Assembly (NCBI GenBank): GCA_947478535.1
Contig: CANJXD010000067.1
Coordinates: forward strand, 1-16,541
DNA length: 16,541 nt
DNA from: Acetobacteraceae bacterium
Lineage (GTDB): Bacteria; Pseudomonadota; Alphaproteobacteria; Acetobacterales; Acetobacteraceae
Direction of reading: 5' to 3'
Below the pieces are notes generated by a model. The model did not search any database and had not been told where the DNA came from. It worked only from the letters and a program-made list of their open reading frames with translations. Each line of letters begins with the position of its first letter. Within the stretch, counting starts at the first letter, position 1. The position numbers and the translations under genes were made by a program. This document shows positions 1 through 7,195 of this stretch, piece by piece.

Positions 1-661
1 CGTGCGGATTGGCAAAGGCCTTCACCGCCGCCACTTCCGCCATCAGCACATCGTCGATCGCCAGCCGCCCGGCGGTGTCGAGGATGACGATGTCGTAGAG
101 CTCGCGCCGCGCCAGATCCATCGCGCGCTCGGCGATCTGCAACGGCGTCTCGCCCGCGACGATGGGCAGGCTGGTCACCTCGGCGCGCTCGGCCAGCTGC
201 TGCAACTGCAACTGCGCGGCCGGGCGATGCACGTCGAGCGAGGCGAGCAGCACCTTCTTCCGCTCACGAATCCTGAGGCGCAGCGCGATCTTGCCGGAGG
301 TCGTGGTCTTGCCCGAGCCCTGCAGGCCGACCATCAGGATCGGGATCGGCGACGGCGCGTTGAGATCGAGGCCCCGCTTGCCGTCATCCCCTTCCCCGCC
401 GCCGAGCGCCTCGACCAGCGCGTCGTTGACGATCTTGATGACCTGCTGCGCCGGCGAGACGGAGCGAATGACTTCCTGGCCCACGGCGCGCTCGCGCACG
501 CGGGTCACCAGGTCCTTCACCACGGGCAGCGCGACATCGGCTTCCAGCAGCGCCACCCGCACTTCGCGCAGCGCTTCCTGGACATCGGCATCCGTCAGCG
601 CGCCACGGCGGCGCAGCTTGTCGAAAACCCCTGTCAGCCTGTTGCCAAGCGCCTCGAACAT
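1..661 (-). CDS. ffh: Signal recognition particle protein Ffh, N-terminal part (runs off the left edge)
   Basis: Ffh is the GTPase subunit of the signal recognition particle; it binds 4.5S RNA and signal sequences and delivers nascent membrane proteins to FtsY. About 220 residues are visible from the ATG at 661 (begins MFEALGNRLTGVFDKL). The N-terminal helical bundle is followed by the G-domain P-loop GLQGSGKTTT, then LDVHRPAAQ, then DTAGR (G3 motif). The rest of the G domain and the methionine-rich M domain lie beyond base 1. A short Gly/Asp/Lys-rich stretch (GGGEGDDGKRG) lies between the N domain and the P-loop. No strong ribosome binding site is seen; an AAGGG lies about 13 bases upstream of the ATG. 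A 200-bp gap separates it from the methyltransferase gene upstream, so it may have its own promoter. Identity is firm from the SRP GTPase motifs. Confidence 0.96.
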   Translation of the reverse strand, partial: MFEALGNRLTGVFDKLRRRGALTDADVQEALREVRVALLEADVALPVVKDLVTRVRERAVGQEVIRSVSPAQQVIKIVNDALVEALGGGEGDDGKRGLDLNAPSPIPILMVGLQGSGKTTTSGKIALRLRIRERKKVLLASLDVHRPAAQLQLQQLAERAEVTSLPIVAGETPLQIAERAMDLARRELYDIVILDTAGRLAIDDVLMAEVAAVKAFANPH

Positions 662-861
662 CGCGGCGGGAGAACCCTTCACAAACCGTTGCGGCCGCCC
701 CAAACGAAATCGCGCCGCTGCGCGAGCCTTCGCGGAGCGACGGAGCCGGCCCGTTCCAGACGGGACGACCAACAAGGTCCAGGGCGGACCAGAGCGCGGG
801 GCTTACGCTCTGGCTGCCGCCGGAGTCAAGGCGCTACGGACGAAGCGGTGCAGTCGCGGGG
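662..861. other. Intergenic region upstream of ffh
   Basis: A 200-bp non-coding stretch lies between the methyltransferase stop and the ffh start, both on the minus strand. It holds one clear stem-loop (789-813, listed separately). It presumably also holds the ffh promoter, but I cannot point to convincing -35 and -10 boxes. The open frames that cross it are high-GC shadow frames. Confidence 0.5.
789..813 (-). terminator. Stem-loop after the methyltransferase gene, possible terminator
   Basis: CCAGAGCG (789-796) and CGCTCTGG (806-813) form a perfect 8-bp inverted repeat around a 9-base loop. It lies about 49 bases past the methyltransferase stop in the direction of transcription. No U-run follows it on the minus strand, so it is not a classical intrinsic terminator; a pause or mRNA 3'-end stabiliser is equally possible. 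Confidence 0.35.
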
Positions 862-1746
862 TCAATCATCCTCCCGCGAGGCAGGGGTCCGCCCAAGGAT
901 GCGCCCCAGCAGGCCCTGGCGCAGCACTTCCGTGGTGTCCCAGGCCTGTTGCTGCGCCAGCCATCGCCAGAACAGTTCAGGCGTATCCGGCCGTTCGAGC
1001 CTCCGCGCCACGATGCGGTCGCACCGCGCCGCCAGCGTGGCATTCCCCGGATTCAGCCGATGCACCAGCACCAGGCCGGTCGGCACGGCGTCGAATATCT
1101 CCACCCCGAGATCCGGCCGCAGCTTCGCCAGGATGGGCAGCAGCTTCCACACATCGCCGGCCCAGGCGCCATGGCCGACGCGCCGCAATTCCCCATCCGG
1201 CCCCGGCGTCAGCCGCTCCGTGAGGGCGTGGGAGGAAGGCAGGCAATCATGCAGCACGATGACGCCCTCCGGCCCCATCGCCCGCTCGCAGTGGATGAAG
1301 TCCCGCAGCGCGAAATCGAAATGATGCATCCCGTCGATGAAGGCGAGTTGCGGCGGGCCGCCGAGGATCACCGCGGGATCGCGCCTGGCAAAGAAGGCAT
1401 CGCTGGTGGTCTGGAACAGGTGAAGTTCCGTCTTGCCCGGGAAGGCCGTCCGCTGGATCGAGAAGGCGGGATCGATACACAGCGCCGCCCCCCGCGCCAC
1501 GGCAAGCGAGGCCCCGGCCTGGGTGCCGATCTCGACATATCGCTCCACCCCCAGCAAATGGTGCAGCGCGGCCAGCAGGTCGATGTAGGAAGGCCCCCGC
1601 AGGCGCCGCAGCGCCTCCCGCGGGACCCGGGGATCATCGGCGGGGCGGTAGCGCAGCGCCGACAGGTCGGGCTCGAGGGGAGCAAGGGCGCCATCGGTGG
1701 CGCCCTCCCCCTCCGTCGCGCGTCGCTGATCGCGCCGCGTCGGCAC
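862..1746 (-). CDS. Class I SAM-dependent methyltransferase (Methyltransf_24-like)
   Basis: Predicted 294-residue cytoplasmic methyltransferase; the substrate cannot be told from sequence. The Rossmann-type SAM site is visible: motif I YVEIGTQAGAS at about 70-80 (Glu72, Gly74, Gly78), an acidic residue after strand 2 in LCIDPAF (about 89-95), and LAFIDGMHHFDFA (about 134-146). That last motif resembles the D-G-x-H-x-Y/F signature of the Methyltransf_24/CmcI-like group. VIVLHDCLPSS at about 162-172 adds another conserved Asp. The start is a GTG whose first base directly follows the infC TAA stop (no gap), which suggests translational coupling to infC. No good Shine-Dalgarno is seen, and the first 25 or so residues are charged and low in motif content, so the true start could be a little further in. 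Oddly, it occupies the place where rpmI-rplT commonly follow infC. Confidence 0.82.
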   Translation of the reverse strand: MPTRRDQRRATEGEGATDGALAPLEPDLSALRYRPADDPRVPREALRRLRGPSYIDLLAALHHLLGVERYVEIGTQAGASLAVARGAALCIDPAFSIQRTAFPGKTELHLFQTTSDAFFARRDPAVILGGPPQLAFIDGMHHFDFALRDFIHCERAMGPEGVIVLHDCLPSSHALTERLTPGPDGELRRVGHGAWAGDVWKLLPILAKLRPDLGVEIFDAVPTGLVLVHRLNPGNATLAARCDRIVARRLERPDTPELFWRWLAQQQAWDTTEVLRQGLLGRILGRTPASREDD

Positions 1747-2286
1747 TTATTTGGGCGCCAGCACCATGATCATCTGGCGGTTCTCAAGCCGGGGCATCTG
1801 CTCCACCTTGGTTGCTTCAGCCAGCTCGGTGCGGATCCGGTCCAGCACCTTCAGGCCGAGATCCTGGTGCGCCATTTCGCGTCCCCGGAACCGCAGCGTG
1901 ACCTTCACCTTGTCGCCATCGGTGATGAATTCTTTCATCTGCCGCATCTTCACGCCGTAGTCATGGTCGTCGATGTTCGGACGGACCTTGATTTCCTTCA
2001 GCTCGACGACCTTCTGGCGCTTGCGCGCCTCATTGGCCTTCTTCTGCTGCTCGTACTTGTACTTGCCATAGTCCAGGATCTTGCAGACCGGCGGTACCGC
2101 GTTGGGGCTGATCTCGAGCAGGTCGAGACCGACCTCATACGCCCGCAACAGCGCATCGCGCGCAGACATCACCCCGATCATCTCGCCTTCCTGATCAATC
2201 AGGCGGACCTGGGGGACACGGATCTCTTCATTGACCCGCGGGCCGTCTCGCGTCGGCATCTGGGCGGGCATGGGACCACGGGCTAT
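1747..2286 (-). CDS. infC: Translation initiation factor IF-3
   Basis: IF-3 binds the 30S subunit, prevents premature 50S joining and proofreads the start codon and initiator tRNA. The whole family pattern is present: N-domain [18 protein letters not shown], linker [17 protein letters not shown], and C-domain [16 protein letters not shown] and [17 protein letters not shown], ending MIMVLAPK. I place the start at ATA (2284-2286), giving 179 residues. AGGAG (2293-2297) lies 6 bases upstream of it, while the first ATG (2269-2271), five codons in, has no Shine-Dalgarno. The extension would read (M)ARGP before the internal Met-Pro-Ala. Atypical start codons are a known infC trait: the E. coli gene uses AUU, which lets IF-3 repress its own synthesis. 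With the ATG start the protein would be 174 residues. It lies downstream of thrS behind a structured leader. Confidence 0.96.
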   Translation of the reverse strand: MARGPMPAQMPTRDGPRVNEEIRVPQVRLIDQEGEMIGVMSARDALLRAYEVGLDLLEISPNAVPPVCKILDYGKYKYEQQKKANEARKRQKVVELKEIKVRPNIDDHDYGVKMRQMKEFITDGDKVKVTLRFRGREMAHQDLGLKVLDRIRTELAEATKVEQMPRLENRQMIMVLAPK

Positions 2287-2292
2287 AGCGCT

Positions 2293-2297
2293 CTCCT
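2293..2297 (-). promoter_or_regulatory. Ribosome binding site that fixes the infC start at ATA
   Basis: On the minus strand AGGAG lies 6 bases before ATA (2284-2286), in frame with infC. The same motif is 21 bases from the nearest ATG (2269-2271), too far to serve it. This spacing is the main argument for a non-AUG start. Confidence 0.6.
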
Positions 2298-2315
2298 GTC
2301 GTTGTTCAAGGCAAA

Positions 2316-2353
2316 TGCACCCCGCTTTATGGCGAGTGGGCGGGGCGCGTGCA
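2316..2353 (-). promoter_or_regulatory. Stem-loop in the infC leader, candidate attenuator
   Basis: CCCCGC (2320-2325) pairs with GCGGGG (2340-2345) across a 14-base loop. TGCA (2316-2319) can extend the stem by pairing with TGCA (2350-2353) across a 4-base one-sided bulge. It lies 30 bases upstream of the proposed infC start codon on the minus strand. Role is inferred from position only. Confidence 0.35.
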
Positions 2354-2392
2354 AGTCGCCGCCTTCATGGGCAGCGGTAAATCCGGGCTCCG

Positions 2393-2412
2393 GCGGCGCC
2401 AGAAAGCGCCGC
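2393..2412 (-). terminator. GC-rich stem-loop after thrS, possible terminator or attenuator
   Basis: GCGGCGC (2393-2399) and GCGCCGC (2406-2412) form a perfect 7-bp GC stem with a 6-base loop, starting 9 bases beyond the thrS stop codon. No U-tract directly follows, so it may be a weak terminator or a processing/pause site that lowers read-through from thrS into infC. Confidence 0.4.
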
Positions 2413-2421
2413 GCTTAGCCT

Positions 2422-4356
2422 TCAGCCGCGCAGATCGGGGGCCTTCGCCTCCGCCACCAGGCTCGCCACTGCCTCATCCAGCGGCAGCACCACCTGGTCC
2501 CGCCCCGGCAGACGACGCAGCACGAGCTTGCCTTCCTCCGCCTCCCGCCGCCCGATCACGGCGAGCACCGGGATGCGCTGGTCGATATGGTCCACGACCT
2601 TGCGGTTGATCTTCTCGTTCCGCAGGTCGAGATCCATCCGCAGCCCGGCCTTTTCCAGCTTCGCCGCGACCTCTCGCGCATAGGGCGCGGCATCATCGAC
2701 GATGGTCGCCACCACCACCTGCACCGGGGACAGCCACAGCGGGAAGCGCCCGGCATGCTGTTCGATCAGGATGCCGAGGAAGCGCTCGAAGCTGCCCAGG
2801 ATGGCCCGGTGCAGCATGACCGGGCGCTTGCGCGTGCCGTCTTCCGCCGCATAGGTCGCGTCCAGCCGTTCCGGCAGCACGAAATCAACCTGCAAGGTGC
2901 CGCACTGCCAGTCCCGGCCGATCGCGTCCCGCAGCACGAATTCCAGCTTCGGGCCGTAGAAGGCGCCCTCCCCCGGGTTCAGCTCGAACTCCACGCCGGC
3001 GACGGCGCAGGCTTCCTTCAGCGCGCCCTCCGCCCGGTCCCAGGTCTCGTCATCGCCGGCGCGCACGGCGGGCCGGTCGCTGAACTTCACCCGGAAGCTC
3101 TCGAAGCCGAGGTCGCGGTAGATCGAGGACAGAAGGTCCACGAAGGCCACCGTCTCATCCGCGATCTGGCTCTCCTCGCAGAAAATATGCGCGTCATCCT
3201 GCGTGAAGGCCCGGACGCGCATGATGCCATGCAGCGCGCCAGAGGGCTCGAAGCGGTGGCAGGCGCCGAATTCGGCCATGCGCAGCGGCAATTCGCGATA
3301 GCTGCGGATGCCCTGGTTGAAAATCTGCACATGGCAGGGGCAGTTCATCGGCTTCAGCGCATAGACGCGCCCGGCCTCATCCTTGTCCTCGACCTGGGCG
3401 AGGAACATGGCGTGGCGGAACTTCTCCCAGTGGCCGGAGGCTTCCCACAGGCGGCGATCCACCAGCTGCGGGGTCTTCACCTCCTGGTAGTCGGCGCGGT
3501 CGAGCCGCCGGCGCATGTAGTCTTCCACCGTCCGGTACAGCTTCCAGCCCTTGGGGTGCCAGAAGACGCTGCCGGTCGCTTCCTCCTGCAAATGGAAAAG
3601 CCCCATCTCCTTGCCGATCCGGCGATGGTCGCGCTTTTCCGCTTCCTCCAGCTGCAACAGGTAGGCGTCCAGCTCCTTCTGGTCCCGCCATGCGGTGCCA
3701 TAGATGCGGGACAGCACGGGGTTGGCCGAATTGCCACGCCAATAGGCGCCGGCCACTTTCATCAGTTTGAAGGCGGTGCCGACATCCCCGGTGCCGCGCA
3801 TATGCGGGCCGCGGCAGAGATCGACCCAATCCCCCTGGCTGTAGAGGCTGATGGCGACACCGTCCGGCAGGTCCCGGATCAGCTCGACCTTGAAGCGCTC
3901 CCCCTTCTTCACGAACAGGTCCACCGCCTCGCCGCGCGTCACCTCACGCCGCACGAAAGTGGCGTTGCGGCCGACGATCTCGCGCATCTTCGCCTCGATG
4001 GCGGCGAAATCCTCGGTGGTGAAGGGGTTGTTGCGGTGGAAGTCGTAGTAGAAGCCGTTCTCGATCGACGGACCGATGGTGACCTGCGTGCCGGGGAACA
4101 ACTCCTGCACCGCTTCGGCCAGCACATGCGCGGCATCGTGACGGATCAGCTCCAGCGCCTCGGGGTCGCGCCGGGTCACGAAACGCACGGCGGCATCGCC
4201 GGCGATTTCCCGGGACAGGTCGCTGAGAGCGCCATCCACCTGCATGGCCAGCGCGGCCTTGGCCAGGCCAGGGCCGATGGCGGCGGCGATCGTCGTGCCC
4301 GTCACGGGCCCGTCGAAGACGCGGACGGAACCGTCAGGCAGGGTGATCGCAGGCAT
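2422..4356 (-). CDS. thrS: Threonyl-tRNA synthetase
   Basis: Charges tRNA-Thr with threonine. The 644-residue length fits the bacterial class II ThrRS family. Order: TGS domain (1-60, [16 protein letters not shown]); editing domain with HDAAH (His73, His77) and CRGPH (Cys181, His185), the HxxxH/CxxxH zinc-type editing signature; catalytic core with KPMNCPCHV (zinc ligand about Cys339), [20 protein letters not shown] (about His390) and the motif 3 region [11 protein letters not shown]; and an anticodon-binding domain from [11 protein letters not shown] to the end. I chose the ATG at 4354-4356 because the TGS domain starts there and GAGGAG (4369-4374) lies 12 bases upstream, somewhat long. The upstream in-frame ATG at 4405-4407 adds 17 residues unlike the family and has no Shine-Dalgarno. 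All key residues appear intact. Confidence 0.97.
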   Translation of the reverse strand: MPAITLPDGSVRVFDGPVTGTTIAAAIGPGLAKAALAMQVDGALSDLSREIAGDAAVRFVTRRDPEALELIRHDAAHVLAEAVQELFPGTQVTIGPSIENGFYYDFHRNNPFTTEDFAAIEAKMREIVGRNATFVRREVTRGEAVDLFVKKGERFKVELIRDLPDGVAISLYSQGDWVDLCRGPHMRGTGDVGTAFKLMKVAGAYWRGNSANPVLSRIYGTAWRDQKELDAYLLQLEEAEKRDHRRIGKEMGLFHLQEEATGSVFWHPKGWKLYRTVEDYMRRRLDRADYQEVKTPQLVDRRLWEASGHWEKFRHAMFLAQVEDKDEAGRVYALKPMNCPCHVQIFNQGIRSYRELPLRMAEFGACHRFEPSGALHGIMRVRAFTQDDAHIFCEESQIADETVAFVDLLSSIYRDLGFESFRVKFSDRPAVRAGDDETWDRAEGALKEACAVAGVEFELNPGEGAFYGPKLEFVLRDAIGRDWQCGTLQVDFVLPERLDATYAAEDGTRKRPVMLHRAILGSFERFLGILIEQHAGRFPLWLSPVQVVVATIVDDAAPYAREVAAKLEKAGLRMDLDLRNEKINRKVVDHIDQRIPVLAVIGRREAEEGKLVLRRLPGRDQVVLPLDEAVASLVAEAKAPDLRG

Positions 4357-4498
4357 GGGGCTACCAGGCTCCTCGGGATTGGCTCGGGATAAAACGGGCC
4401 GGACCATGGCCAGCCCGGCGCGCCGCCGTCAAGCTTGCCCCCCCACCCAAGCAGGGGAGATGCGTCTATACTGGCCAACCAGGGAATCGGACCATCGC
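4357..4498. promoter_or_regulatory. Divergent promoter region of thrS and the NYN-domain gene
   Basis: A 142-bp region lies between two divergent start codons and must hold both promoters. A -10-like TATACT (4467-4472, plus strand) lies 27 bases before the NYN-gene ATG, but no -35 box sits at 16-18 bases from it. On the minus strand a TTGACG -35-like hexamer (4427-4432) lacks an AT-rich partner at 17 bases. No T-box leader for thrS fits in this length and none is seen. Confidence 0.4.
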
Positions 4499-6253
4499 AT
4501 GGCTGACGTCGCCTCGCCGCCCCGCGCGGCCCTCTATGTGGATTTCGACAACGTCTTCATGGCGCTGCTGCGCTGGGACGAAAGGGCGGCCTATGCCTTC
4601 GGGGAACGGCCGGATGCCTGGCTCGCCTGGCTTGAAGGCAAGGCCGATGGCGGCCCAGCGACGCGCCGGCGCACGCTGATCCGCCGCTGCTACCTCAACC
4701 CCGGCCGCTACATCGACTTCCCGCCCAACGGCCCCGTCACCCGCTACCGCGCGGAGCGGGACATGCGGAACCGCACCTATTTTTCCGAATTCCGCGCCGC
4801 CTTCGTGGCTTCCGGCTTCGATGTCGTGGATTGCCCGCCGGTCGCCTCGCTGAAGAACGCGGCCGACATGAAGATGGCGCTCGATATCCGGGAGGCGCTG
4901 GACCACCCAACGCGGTTCGAGGAATTCATCCTGCTGTCCGGGGACAGCGACTTCCTGCCCGCCTTGGTACGGCTGCGCGCCTATGACCGGCGCATCACCA
5001 TCATGGCGCAGGATACCGCGAAGCCCGCCTACCTCGCCGCCGCGGACCTCGTCGTGGGCCTCGTCGAATTCGCCAATGAGGGCATGGGTAGCCTGCCTGT
5101 CGCTTCCTTCGAACTCGCCCCCGGCGCCACGCCGGGCATGCCACCGGCACCGCCCCAGTTCCCGCCAACCCTCCCCGGCCCGCGCGACCGCGCCATGCCG
5201 CAATCCCGCCCACCGGAGCGGATGGCCGACCGGATGGCCGAGCGGATCGCGGAACGGGCACCCGATCGGGCCCCGGACCCGATCGCGCTCCGCAACGCGG
5301 CGCTGGAATGGCTGCGTCGCGCCATCGCCGAAAGCCCCGCTGCGGCGCTGCGGCTGACGGAAGCCGGCCAGACCCTGTCCCGTGCCTTCCCGGCGCTGCG
5401 GGCCACGAATTATGGCGGCGCCGGCAGCCTCGGCCTGATGATCGAGGAAGCGCGGGAACGCGGCCTGACCCTCTCCGGCCCGCCCGACCGCCGCTGGGTC
5501 TTCGACGCCGATCGCACCGCCCCGCCGGGAGACCTGCCGCCGGGGGTCGAGGACCAGCCCGGCCTGCCGCCGCTGGCCCCCGAGCCCACGATCGCCGAGT
5601 CTCCCGCGCCAGAGCCCCCCGCACCAGAACCCCTGACGCCAGAACCCCTGACGCCAGAGGCCCCTGCGCCAGAAGCCCCCGCGCCAGAAGCCCCCACGCC
5701 AGAAGCCGTCGCGCCAGAAGCCGTCGCGACGGATTTGCCGCAGGAGCCTGAGCCGACCGTCATCACCGCCCCACCCGAACCGCCGCCGCAACCCGAGCCG
5801 GAGCCTACCCCGGACCCCGCCGCGCTGATGGTGGAAGCCGCCCAGCTGGTGCGGGATATCCTCTGGGGCAGCCGCGATGCCCGCGGCCTGGCGCAGGACC
5901 TGCCGGCGCTGACGCTCGCCGAGATCGGCGTCATCCTGCCCGCCATCGCCGCCCGCCTGCCCTTCGACCCCGCCGAGGCCGAGTTCCATATCGCCGCCAT
6001 CGCCACCGAGACCGCCGCCACCGGCCATATCGTCTCGACGCGGGAAGTCGCGGCGCTGCTGCGCTGGCTCGTCCGCGGCAATGTGAAGCTGATCGACCCG
6101 CCGGGGCCGGACGCCGCGGCCCGGCTCGGGCGCGTGCTCTACCTCACCCTGCTCAACGCCTTGAAGGCGCTGCGCGAACAACTCTCGGAGCGGGAGAAGG
6201 ATGCTCTGCGCGCGTGGTGCCAAGGGGGAGCCGAGGGGGGCCAGCCGGGCTGA
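4499..6253 (+). CDS. NYN-domain (PIN-like) protein with probable LOTUS/OST-HTH domain and repetitive linker
   Basis: Predicted RNA-acting protein of 584 residues. Residues 10-190 form a NYN domain: LYVDFDN (Asp15, Asp17), AADMKMALDI (Asp123) and LLSGDSDFLPAL (Asp149, Asp151) supply the acidic cluster that binds metal in PIN/NYN nucleases. Residues 262-337 (WLRRAIAESP, FPALRATNYGG, LGLMIEEA, RWVFD) look like a LOTUS/OST-HTH RNA-binding domain. Between them is a Pro-rich stretch with an R-M-A-E/D repeat (240-263); after them a Pro/Glu/Ala-rich disordered linker (about 342-440) with nine 5-residue repeats. A helical domain at about 442-575 is not recognised. The ATG at 4499 is chosen because the NYN domain begins at once; the Shine-Dalgarno is weak. 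It is divergent from thrS and its stop lies 3 bases from the GT9 stop. NYN is firm, LOTUS probable; RNase activity is inference. Confidence 0.85.
   Translation: MADVASPPRAALYVDFDNVFMALLRWDERAAYAFGERPDAWLAWLEGKADGGPATRRRTLIRRCYLNPGRYIDFPPNGPVTRYRAERDMRNRTYFSEFRAAFVASGFDVVDCPPVASLKNAADMKMALDIREALDHPTRFEEFILLSGDSDFLPALVRLRAYDRRITIMAQDTAKPAYLAAADLVVGLVEFANEGMGSLPVASFELAPGATPGMPPAPPQFPPTLPGPRDRAMPQSRPPERMADRMAERIAERAPDRAPDPIALRNAALEWLRRAIAESPAAALRLTEAGQTLSRAFPALRATNYGGAGSLGLMIEEARERGLTLSGPPDRRWVFDADRTAPPGDLPPGVEDQPGLPPLAPEPTIAESPAPEPPAPEPLTPEPLTPEAPAPEAPAPEAPTPEAVAPEAVATDLPQEPEPTVITAPPEPPPQPEPEPTPDPAALMVEAAQLVRDILWGSRDARGLAQDLPALTLAEIGVILPAIAARLPFDPAEAEFHIAAIATETAATGHIVSTREVAALLRWLVRGNVKLIDPPGPDAAARLGRVLYLTLLNALKALREQLSEREKDALRAWCQGGAEGGQPG
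5216..5287 (+). repeat. 12-bp degenerate tandem repeat inside the NYN gene
   Basis: Six 4-codon units encode ERMA, DRMA, ERIA, ERAP, DRAP and DPIA. The units share a pattern of acidic residue, Arg, hydrophobic residue, Ala at the protein level and GCC-GAS-CGG at the DNA level. It lies just before the LOTUS-like domain and may form a charged helix. Confidence 0.7.
5600..5734 (+). repeat. 15-bp tandem repeat encoding a Pro-Glu-rich linker
   Basis: Nine 5-codon units read SPAPE, PPAPE, PLTPE, PLTPE, APAPE, APAPE, APTPE, AVAPE, AVATD. Each unit carries a near-constant CCAGAA/CCAGAG. The frame is kept throughout, as expected for a slippage- or recombination-prone linker whose length can vary between strains. 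Confidence 0.85.
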
Positions 6254-6261
6254 GCCTCAGC
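6249..6261. other. Perfect palindrome holding both convergent stop codons
   Basis: GCTGAG-C-CTCAGC is a 6-bp inverted repeat around one base. The plus-strand TGA (6251-6253) and the minus-strand TGA (read from 6259 to 6257) lie in its two arms. With no U-run and no loop it is unlikely to be a normal terminator; chance is a serious alternative. Confidence 0.3.
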
Positions 6262-7195
6262 GCGGCGCCAGCCCCGAAATCCCCGCCTGCACGGCCTCCA
6301 CCGCCAGCGACGCCAGCGGCGCCTGGCGGAGGATCGACACCGCCGGCCCGCGCGGGGCACACAGCGCGGGGTCGCTGTCATCGCCGAACAGCGCCAGGGT
6401 CGGGCAGCCGGAGGCGGCGATCAGATGCGTGGGCCCGGTATCATTGCCCACCGCGCAAACCGCACGCCGTGCCAGGGCCGCGATTTCCGCAAAGCTGGTG
6501 CGCCCCACCAGATTGATGGTGCGCGGCGCGGCCGCCACGATGGTGGCCGCGATCTCCGCCTCCGCCTTGCCGCCGATCACCACGCAGGGCAGGTCGCAGC
6601 CGGCCGCGAAGGCGCCGAAGCGCTCCGCCGGCCAGCGCTTCGCCGGACGAGGCGGCGATGCGCCGGGCACCAGCAGGGCAAAGCGTTCCGGCAGCGCGAA
6701 GGCCGCGAGGTCGGCATCGAGCCAATCCAGCGCCGGGGCCGGAAATTCGTGGATACCCGCACCCTGCAACTGGTCCCGCTGGCGTTCCAGCGTGTGCATC
6801 CGCGTCCGCATCGGGTTGTCATGCGGGTCCGAGCAGCCGATCGCCGTGCCGGACCATGCGACGCCGAGGCCCAGCAGCAGGCGGTAGCGGGACGACCGGC
6901 CGGAGGTCTGCAGGTCATACACCCGCCCGAACCCCGCCCCCCGCAGCCGTGCCCGCAGCACCCATAGCGCGCGCAGATCCGTCCAGCGCGGCCGCCCATC
7001 CTCCCACACCTCGTCGAACCAGGGGCTGCGGCGGGCCAGCGGCGCGAAGGGTGGCGTCGTCAGCAGGATGATCCGCTGGCCTGGGTGGTGCGCGCGGATC
7101 GCCGCGAAAGGCCCGAAGGACTGCACGAAATCGCCCAGAGCGCCGAGCCGGATGACCAGGACAGCATGCCCCGCCCCCGTGCCGGGTGCCGCCAT
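6257..7195 (-). CDS. Glycosyltransferase family 9 (heptosyltransferase-like)
   Basis: GT9 enzymes transfer heptose or related sugars from nucleotide sugars to the LPS inner core at the cytoplasmic face of the inner membrane. The 312-residue protein has the N-terminal VLVIRLGALGDFVQSFGPF signature, LLTTPPF in the first Rossmann fold, a central LLVPGASP, and the C-terminal nucleotide-sugar region VGNDTGPTHLIAASGCPTLALFG, which is diagnostic. The length is a little short for the family (about 320-350). Start: on the minus strand the bases GTGATG give either GTG at 7198 or ATG at 7195; both overlap the end of the upstream GT4 gene (4 or 1 bases). I list the ATG. It is clearly co-translated with the GT4 gene. 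Acceptor and donor are not certain; a role in LPS or another surface glycan is inference. Confidence 0.9.
   Translation of the reverse strand: MAAPGTGAGHAVLVIRLGALGDFVQSFGPFAAIRAHHPGQRIILLTTPPFAPLARRSPWFDEVWEDGRPRWTDLRALWVLRARLRGAGFGRVYDLQTSGRSSRYRLLLGLGVAWSGTAIGCSDPHDNPMRTRMHTLERQRDQLQGAGIHEFPAPALDWLDADLAAFALPERFALLVPGASPPRPAKRWPAERFGAFAAGCDLPCVVIGGKAEAEIAATIVAAAPRTINLVGRTSFAEIAALARRAVCAVGNDTGPTHLIAASGCPTLALFGDDSDPALCAPRGPAVSILRQAPLASLAVEAVQAGISGLAPR

Noticed and set aside
949..2418. 489-codon plus-strand open frame opposite the methyltransferase and infC
   Set aside because: Spans two well-supported minus-strand genes; composition is that of an antisense shadow.
2587..4392. 601-codon plus-strand open frame opposite thrS
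   Set aside because: It mirrors thrS, is rich in His/Gln/Arg/Ala as expected for an antisense high-GC frame, and shows no domain motifs.
4357..4407. 17-codon N-terminal extension of thrS
   Set aside because: The TGS domain starts at the downstream Met, which has GAGGAG upstream; the extension is not family-like and has no ribosome site.
4427..4432. TTGACG on the minus strand as a thrS -35 box
   Set aside because: No AT-rich -10 box at 16-18 bases; the nearest TTTTAT is about 32 bases away.
4466..6223. 585-codon minus-strand open frame opposite the NYN gene
   Set aside because: Gly/Arg-rich shadow of the NYN gene; its repeats are only the reverse reading of the Pro-Glu repeat.
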